Shown here one piece after another: positions 56,801-61,078 of a DNA stretch of 61,078 nt. A model generated the notes under the pieces. The model ran no database searches, was not told the origin of the DNA, and was given only the letters and a program-made list of their open reading frames with translations. The first letter of the stretch is position 1. Each line of letters opens with the position of its first letter. A program made the translations under genes and the position numbers. Source of the DNA: Lindgomyces ingoldianus (taxonomy: Eukaryota; Ascomycota; Dothideomycetes; Pleosporales; Lindgomycetaceae). The stretch lies in the NCBI RefSeq assembly GCF_010093535.1, contig NW_022985249.1:1-61078 (forward strand), given 5' to 3'.

Positions 56801-59800
56801 GGAATGTCTTCTCCATCGTACATCGAAGTCCATCCCATGAAGTCACGACCGATGCTCGAGCGATCGATATTGTAAATATCCGCATATCGACTCTTTTCAA
56901 AATGCTCTTGCCACCCTTCTAAGTGACTGTTGGCAGTGGCAGTATTGTCTTGCTTTTGCGTGTCGTCGCCGCGCTTTGTAACGAACCCGACCATCTCCAC
57001 TCCGGTATCTTCTTGGTCATAGCGTACTACAACGGCGGCGTCGCTAACAATGTCATGGCTAAGGATAGCGTGCTCAACTTCAGCTAACTCAACACGGTAG
57101 CCGCGAATCTTGACTTGCTGATCTAGACGGCCAAAGAACTCAATCTGGCCATCCATTGGCCTGTATCGGACTCTGTCGCCTGTGCGGTATGCTCGAACCT
57201 TTTGACCCTCGATAGTAATGTCGACAAATCTGTTGAGATCTAGAGCCGAGTCTGTGTATCCACGCGCTAGACCATCACCTGTTACCACAAGTTCGCCCAT
57301 GACACCAGTTGAGACAAGCTGTAGGTGCGCGTCCATAATGTAGGCACCTGAGTTGCTCATGGCTTGGCCGATTGGTACGCCATTGACATATGGATCGTGC
57401 CTGTCGATTTTATATAGAGTGCTGACAACTGCGTTTTCTGTCGGTCCGTACGAGTCGTAGACTCCTCCAGCTCCACCATCGACAAGAGCTTGTGCTTGGA
57501 GAGCGTCCCGACTATCAACACGGTCTGCGCCAACGAATAGAACCTTCAAGCCGTGAAGACAGTCTGGATAGCTTGCGAGACATTGTTTGAGCAGCATTGA
57601 TGAAAACATAGAAACATTAATCTTCTCCTGGTTGAATAACGCACCAAGCGCTCTACTGTCTAGCGTCGTCAAGTAGTCTACGCAGACAAGAGACCCGCCA
57701 TTCAGGAGCGCTGAGAATATCTCCCACGTAGCGATGTCGAAAGCGATAGTTGTTAAATGGGCGACACGTGACGACGGTGCCATCATTTCTTGCACGTCAC
57801 TATTCTTGACCAGGCGGACGATACCTCGATGCTCCACCATGACACCTTTCGGTTTGCCTGTTGAGCCTGATGTGAAGATGACGTAAGCGAGGCTGGTGGA
57901 AGAGGGCGTCGGCAGGATCGTTGTAGTGGTACCTGCATGTCCCAAGGTCTCAGCAATCAGTACCATCTCAACATCCGGTAGCATGATGTCCGGACGCCGA
58001 ATGTCAGTACCAAGGAGGGCGAGCTTGTGGCCAGAGACAGCTCTAAGAATGGTCTCAATCCGGGCGGTAGGGACATTAATGTCGAGAGGGAGGTACGCAA
58101 GACCAGCCTTGAGGATACCAAGGAAGGCTGTAATTGTTTGGCAGGAACGCGTTGATAGGACTCCGACTAGAGTCTCGGGAGCCATCTTTCGCCTACATAG
58201 CCAGCCAGCCAGGTCATCAGAGTATCGGTCAAGCTCAGTGTACGTCAATTCGGTTGACGAGTCCTTGACCGCTAACGCATTTGGATAGAGGGCCACCTGC
58301 TCGCGGAAAACGTCGACTATACTAGATTCACGCGGATAGTCCGTCTTTGGTTCCTTAAGTAACCCTTCGTTACGCAGCTGCGAGACGCCGTCTGTAAGTG
58401 GAAGCGTCCCGATAGGCGTCTCTGGGTTGTCAAGGCCTCGTCGCAGGACTTCGTGGAAGACACTAAGCATACTCTCAACCGTTGCGGCTTCAAACAGCTC
58501 AGAAGCGTAGAGCACGTTACCACTTAGACAATTCTCTTCCTGGAAGAGATGGAACTCCAAGTCGAATCTGGTAGTTAATGCAATAGGTATTAACTCGCCC
58601 TGCACGCCCTCAAACCGAAGCCGTCCCAGATCTCGTTGGGAATGCACAGCGAAAGTGACCTGGACGAGGGGATTGCGAGATGCGTCACGCCGTCCTGGTA
58701 GCAGGGCTGAGACGAGCTGTTCGAAAGGTATATCTTGATTGGCAAATGCTTCTGTCGCTGTATGGCGCACCTGCTGCACAAGGCCTTCAAAGGACTCCTC
58801 GGTAATAGTAATACGCATGGCTTGGGTATTGACGAAGAATCCGATGAGGTTTTCGAGCTCTGGGCGGTTCCTATTAGCGATAGGAGTACCTATAGTAGCA
58901 TCCTCGGTGCCGGTGAGCCTATAGTGAGTGGCACGGAAGGCCGCCAGCAGGACGACGAAAGGTGTCACTTGCTGAGCACGGCAGTAAGCCTGCAAGCTCT
59001 CATATAGGCCCCCTGTGATGAAAACTGGAGCAACACCTGCTTGGCCGGAGAGTACGTCGGGTCGTGGCTTGTCGCATAGAAACTCAGCTGGGGTACTGTC
59101 AGTGAGCTGCTTTGTCCAGTAGCCAAGCTGCCTCTGCTGCTCAGCAACTTGGTCCGCTTGCTTCTGCCACAATGCGAAGTCGCGGTATTGAATTGGGAGC
59201 GCCGGGATCTGCGATGACAACTCCTCACCACGCTCCCCGCGGAGTGCAGCGGTGTAGAACACGTCTAGTTCTCGACGGAGGACATCCACTGACCAGCCGT
59301 CAGAGATGATGTGGTGCATTACGACAGATAGAATGTTGTCGCTCTCGCCGATTCGTAGTAGACAGACCCTCCAGCCTGGTTCAACCGCAAGATCGAATGG
59401 TCTTGTCTGCTCTGCCTTCACTGCGTCGAGCACCTCAGCCTTGGTATAAGTAGAAGCGTCGACAATGCGGAGACCTCCAGAGCGACGCGCGTGGACGACT
59501 TGGGCACCAATGCCACTGTGCTCCTCAAAAGTAGTTCTCAAGGTCTCATGTCGCTGTTCAAGAGCCTGAAGAGCAGCGTTTAGTGCGTCGACATTGAGCG
59601 GACCACGCAGGCGGGTTGCTAGCGGGATAATGTACCACATCGCTTTGACATTAAGTTGATCAAGGAACCAAAGACGACCTTGCGCAAACGACTGTTCTAC
59701 AGGTCCGCTATACCCCATCGGGACAATGGCGCGGTGTGGGCTAGTGCCTTGTTGGATTGCCGCTGCAAGATCTGTGAGGATGGGGTAATCGAAGATATCC

Positions 59801-61078
59801 TTGACCGCCACGCTGGCGTTGAGCCGTTGGCCGAGACGCGTCGCAAGCTTCATAGCTGTCAAGGAGTGTCCGCCTAGCTCGAAGAAATCGTCACCCATGT
59901 CGAAGTCTCTTCCTAGCAGGTAGTTGAGCTCCTCGTAGAGTATGGTTTCCGCGTCGTTCTGCGGAAGCATGCGTGGACGTTCCTCCTCACGCGTTGGCAG
60001 TTCATCAACTTGACGAGAAAGCTCTCTTCGGTCAACCTTGCCGTTAGCATTGACCGGCATCTGGGGGAGAGCTCTGATCTGTGCAGGGACCATGTAGGGT
60101 GGGAGTGTTGCTTGTAGTCGCTTGTGCACCTCCTTCTCAAGCTGCCTTCCAAATCGCTCTGCTGAATCATTTGGAGAACCATTTGTAGCTTGTCCTGTGA
60201 GGCCACTTTGGCCGGCTGTAATGAAACCGAACATTTCCGGCTCTTGTCCCTCTTCATGGCGGATAACGATAGCGGCATCGTCGACTTCGTCGCAGCCGAG
60301 CATAGCATTCTCTATCTCAGCAGGCTCAACGCGGTGACCGCGAACCTTGATCTGGAAGTCCATCCGCCCAAAGAATTCGATTTGGCCATCCCTTGGTCGA
60401 ACTCTTACGCGATCACCTGTACAGTAGGCCCTGACTCGTTGGCCATCAATCGTGACTTCAGCCATGCGACCGATATTGAGTTTTGGATCGGTATATCCCC
60501 GAGAGAGGCCGTCACCTGTCACTACTAGCTCGCCCATTACTCCAATGGAGACAAGCTGCTGCTGTGCATCCATAACATAAGCGCCTGAGTTGCTGACAGG
60601 GCGGCCAATTGGGACGCTGCCGACGAATTGATCTTTGGGGCGTACGTTGTAAATGGTACTGAGGACTGCATTCTCGGTAGGGCCATAGGCATTATATACT
60701 CCTTGTGGGACATGAGCCTGAGCCTTGACTGCATCTTGGCCATCCAATCGGTCGCCGGCAGCGAATAGGACATCGAGACCGCTCAGCATGGATGATGGTG
60801 CTGTAGCCAGACACTGCTTGAGTAACGCAGGTGGGAACATTGCTCCACGGATCTTCTCTTGCATGAAAACCTTGCTCAAGGCTTGAGTATCTAAGGTAGT
60901 GAAGTAGTCAATGCAGACTATCGTTCCACCGTTCAGCAATGCTGCGTATATTTCCCACGTCGAAGCATCGAAAGCAAGGTTTGACAAGTGTGCTATTCGA
61001 GCTGTACGCGGCTGTCTGTTGACTACGTTACTGTTCTTCACAAGGCGAACGACGTTGCGATGTTCGATCATAACACCT
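53815..61078 (-). CDS. non-ribosomal peptide synthetase, A-T-C-A-nMT-T-C_T (5' end outside the window)
   Basis: One intronless frame of 2,420 codons, open at the window edge, which falls inside the A3 core (...GVMIEH). Domains: A1 (partial; YGPTE, YMVPAQI, NANGKVDR); T1 (DDFFELGGHSL, near 59890); C (HHIISDG, near 59307); A2 (FTSGSTGKPKG near 57860, SYGPTE); an N-methyltransferase inserted between A8 and A9 (SAM-binding VLEVGSGTG near 56720); A10 NSNRKVDR; T2 (NFFELGGHSL near 55405); terminal C_T with SHALYDG near 54738. Fungal C_T domains release by cyclisation, and nMT domains methylate the amino nitrogen. Binding-pocket residues read by eye: A1 D-A-W-M-F-A-A-V-L, A2 D-I-W-M-F-G-S-V-V. No epimerase. 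Layout recalls enniatin and cyclosporin synthetases, but there is one T before C_T rather than the T-T of enniatin synthetase. Intact here; product unknown. Confidence 0.92.
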   Translation of the reverse strand, partial: GVMIEHRNVVRLVKNSNVVNRQPRTARIAHLSNLAFDASTWEIYAALLNGGTIVCIDYFTTLDTQALSKVFMQEKIRGAMFPPALLKQCLATAPSSMLSGLDVLFAAGDRLDGQDAVKAQAHVPQGVYNAYGPTENAVLSTIYNVRPKDQFVGSVPIGRPVSNSGAYVMDAQQQLVSIGVMGELVVTGDGLSRGYTDPKLNIGRMAEVTIDGQRVRAYCTGDRVRVRPRDGQIEFFGRMDFQIKVRGHRVEPAEIENAMLGCDEVDDAAIVIRHEEGQEPEMFGFITAGQSGLTGQATNGSPNDSAERFGRQLEKEVHKRLQATLPPYMVPAQIRALPQMPVNANGKVDRRELSRQVDELPTREEERPRMLPQNDAETILYEELNYLLGRDFDMGDDFFELGGHSLTAMKLATRLGQRLNASVAVKDIFDYPILTDLAAAIQQGTSPHRAIVPMGYSGPVEQSFAQGRLWFLDQLNVKAMWYIIPLATRLRGPLNVDALNAALQALEQRHETLRTTFEEHSGIGAQVVHARRSGGLRIVDASTYTKAEVLDAVKAEQTRPFDLAVEPGWRVCLLRIGESDNILSVVMHHIISDGWSVDVLRRELDVFYTAALRGERGEELSSQIPALPIQYRDFALWQKQADQVAEQQRQLGYWTKQLTDSTPAEFLCDKPRPDVLSGQAGVAPVFITGGLYESLQAYCRAQQVTPFVVLLAAFRATHYRLTGTEDATIGTPIANRNRPELENLIGFFVNTQAMRITITEESFEGLVQQVRHTATEAFANQDIPFEQLVSALLPGRRDASRNPLVQVTFAVHSQRDLGRLRFEGVQGELIPIALTTRFDLEFHLFQEENCLSGNVLYASELFEAATVESMLSVFHEVLRRGLDNPETPIGTLPLTDGVSQLRNEGLLKEPKTDYPRESSIVDVFREQVALYPNALAVKDSSTELTYTELDRYSDDLAGWLCRRKMAPETLVGVLSTRSCQTITAFLGILKAGLAYLPLDINVPTARIETILRAVSGHKLALLGTDIRRPDIMLPDVEMVLIAETLGHAGTTTTILPTPSSTSLAYVIFTSGSTGKPKGVMVEHRGIVRLVKNSDVQEMMAPSSRVAHLTTIAFDIATWEIFSALLNGGSLVCVDYLTTLDSRALGALFNQEKINVSMFSSMLLKQCLASYPDCLHGLKVLFVGADRVDSRDALQAQALVDGGAGGVYDSYGPTENAVVSTLYKIDRHDPYVNGVPIGQAMSNSGAYIMDAHLQLVSTGVMGELVVTGDGLARGYTDSALDLNRFVDITIEGQKVRAYRTGDRVRYRPMDGQIEFFGRLDQQVKIRGYRVELAEVEHAILSHDIVSDAAVVVRYDQEDTGVEMVGFVTKRGDDTQKQDNTATANSHLEGWQEHFEKSRYADIYNIDRSSIGRDFMGWTSMYDGEDIPKDEMNEWLDDTIQQILDGQAAGHVLEVGSGTGMILFNLGDGLQQYVGIDPSAAAASFVRDMAQSVPDLADRVDMQVGGATDAGCLKGLQSELVIVNSVAQYFPSPEYLMEAVDTLVGLPGVRRIFFGDIRSYTLNTEFLVSRALHTLGNKASKDEVRQKIAEIGEREEELLIDPAFFTQLTSRLADRVSHVEILPKMMRATNELSAYRYAAVIHVHETADQAPAVHPIAADVWHDYHVSKMDRSSLLSLLQSSPSNQPIAISNIPYSKTILERCLVESLEEYNETTQNWIAAAREKAERCPALSAADLVELGKEAGLRVKLSWARQRSQNGAVDAVFHNYQSRHDGGRVLIQFPADDANQVPNSRTNRPLQGLQSRRVEAQVRDRLQILLPGYMVPSRIVVLDQMPFNSNRKVDRKELAKRAKTVTKSRLSRERVTPRNEMESLLCEEFTNVLGVAVSVTENFFELGGHSLMATKLASSLGRRLNTSLSVRDIFSNPVLADLASELSLKLRANGEAEASASVQADSAPFELLQAGDRSDFVQNEITPQLGDRSAKVLDVYPPTQVQKRFLHDPTTGNPRVPPVFIIDFPSDTDCERLASSCGALVQHFDIFRTTFVSVKGTLHQVVLENLAVPIEVIETDSDITSATRSVVDMDLKQPLRLGQSLLRIAILKRQQSTVRVILRMSHALYDGLSFEHIVLSLHALHNGNTLATPSRFASYIQHMVQSRALGYNYWSSVLQHSSMSIIPDVRRNLENAPRLSGTYIVEKTIPSPFLARYKITPATVFTTACAIMLAKETGSTDLLFGRVVSGRQNLPSTSQNIVGPCTNEVPVRVLIDENATLGDVLQNVQSQYVDSLPFETLGFDDLKGNCTDWPASTTDFGACTTFQNYEMRPQSQIHGQSIRLDGFSRHDDEEEAKEGADGLTRMVLRESPLHNVEITGIPEAESSRLRVIVNGNLGRFEEKTVERILEELCSALALLTGSERVLMGDALAKV

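Overview
The window looks like a chromosome segment of a filamentous ascomycete. The reasons are short GT-AG introns of 46-111 bp with CTNA-type branch sites, fungal-only families (HET-domain protein, PDR-type ABC transporter, fungal NRPS with an N-methyltransferase inserted in an A domain, Zn2Cys6-type regulator remains), and sharp blocks of AT-rich DNA. In those blocks transposon genes are full of C-to-T / G-to-A changes (TGG or CAG to TAG, catalytic GAC to AAC), the signature of repeat-induced point mutation (RIP). A Dothideomycete is my best guess, from general resemblance only.

Layout. 1-2.2 kb: LTR remains and a Tad-like LINE relic. 3.1-6.9 kb: an intact five-exon gene joining a CorA-like GMN membrane domain to C-terminal ankyrin repeats. 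7.5-16.5 kb: decayed genes (beta-propeller, transcription factor, SDR, two short fungal domain proteins) with one 1.1-kb foldback transposon. 16.9-26.2 kb, all minus strand: a full-size-like PDR transporter lacking its N-terminus, a cytochrome P450 pseudogene whose missing 3' end abuts it, a P450 N-terminal fragment, and an intact P450. 26.8-31.1 kb: transposons nested four deep. 31.8-34.3 kb: an intact HET gene. 34.9-44.8 kb: foldback elements, solo and paired LTRs, a full-length Fot1/pogo-like relic and two odd repeat arrays. 44.8-49.1 kb: a tandem duplicate pair of a membrane protein gene, one intact and one truncated. 49.2-53.6 kb: another nested transposon and a Tc1/mariner relic. 53.8 kb to the window end: an NRPS gene (minus strand, 5' end outside), order A(partial)-T-C-A-nMT-T-C_T.

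How it fits together. The P450s, PDR transporter and NRPS are the usual parts of a secondary-metabolite locus, and the NRPS architecture is that of synthetases making N-methylated cyclic peptides or depsipeptides. However, about 27 kb of mostly transposon DNA lies between the intact P450 and the NRPS, and half the accessory genes are broken, so a working cluster is only an inference.

The mobile elements are the most unusual part. A family of foldback elements, almost exactly 1,100 bp each, is built from two inverted copies of the 5' end of a Fot1-like transposon. A second, internally deleted Fot1-like family of exactly 1,132 bp occurs twice, each time inside one of these foldbacks. Target-site duplications (TA for the transposons, 5 bp for three LTR insertions) can be read directly and give the order of insertion.
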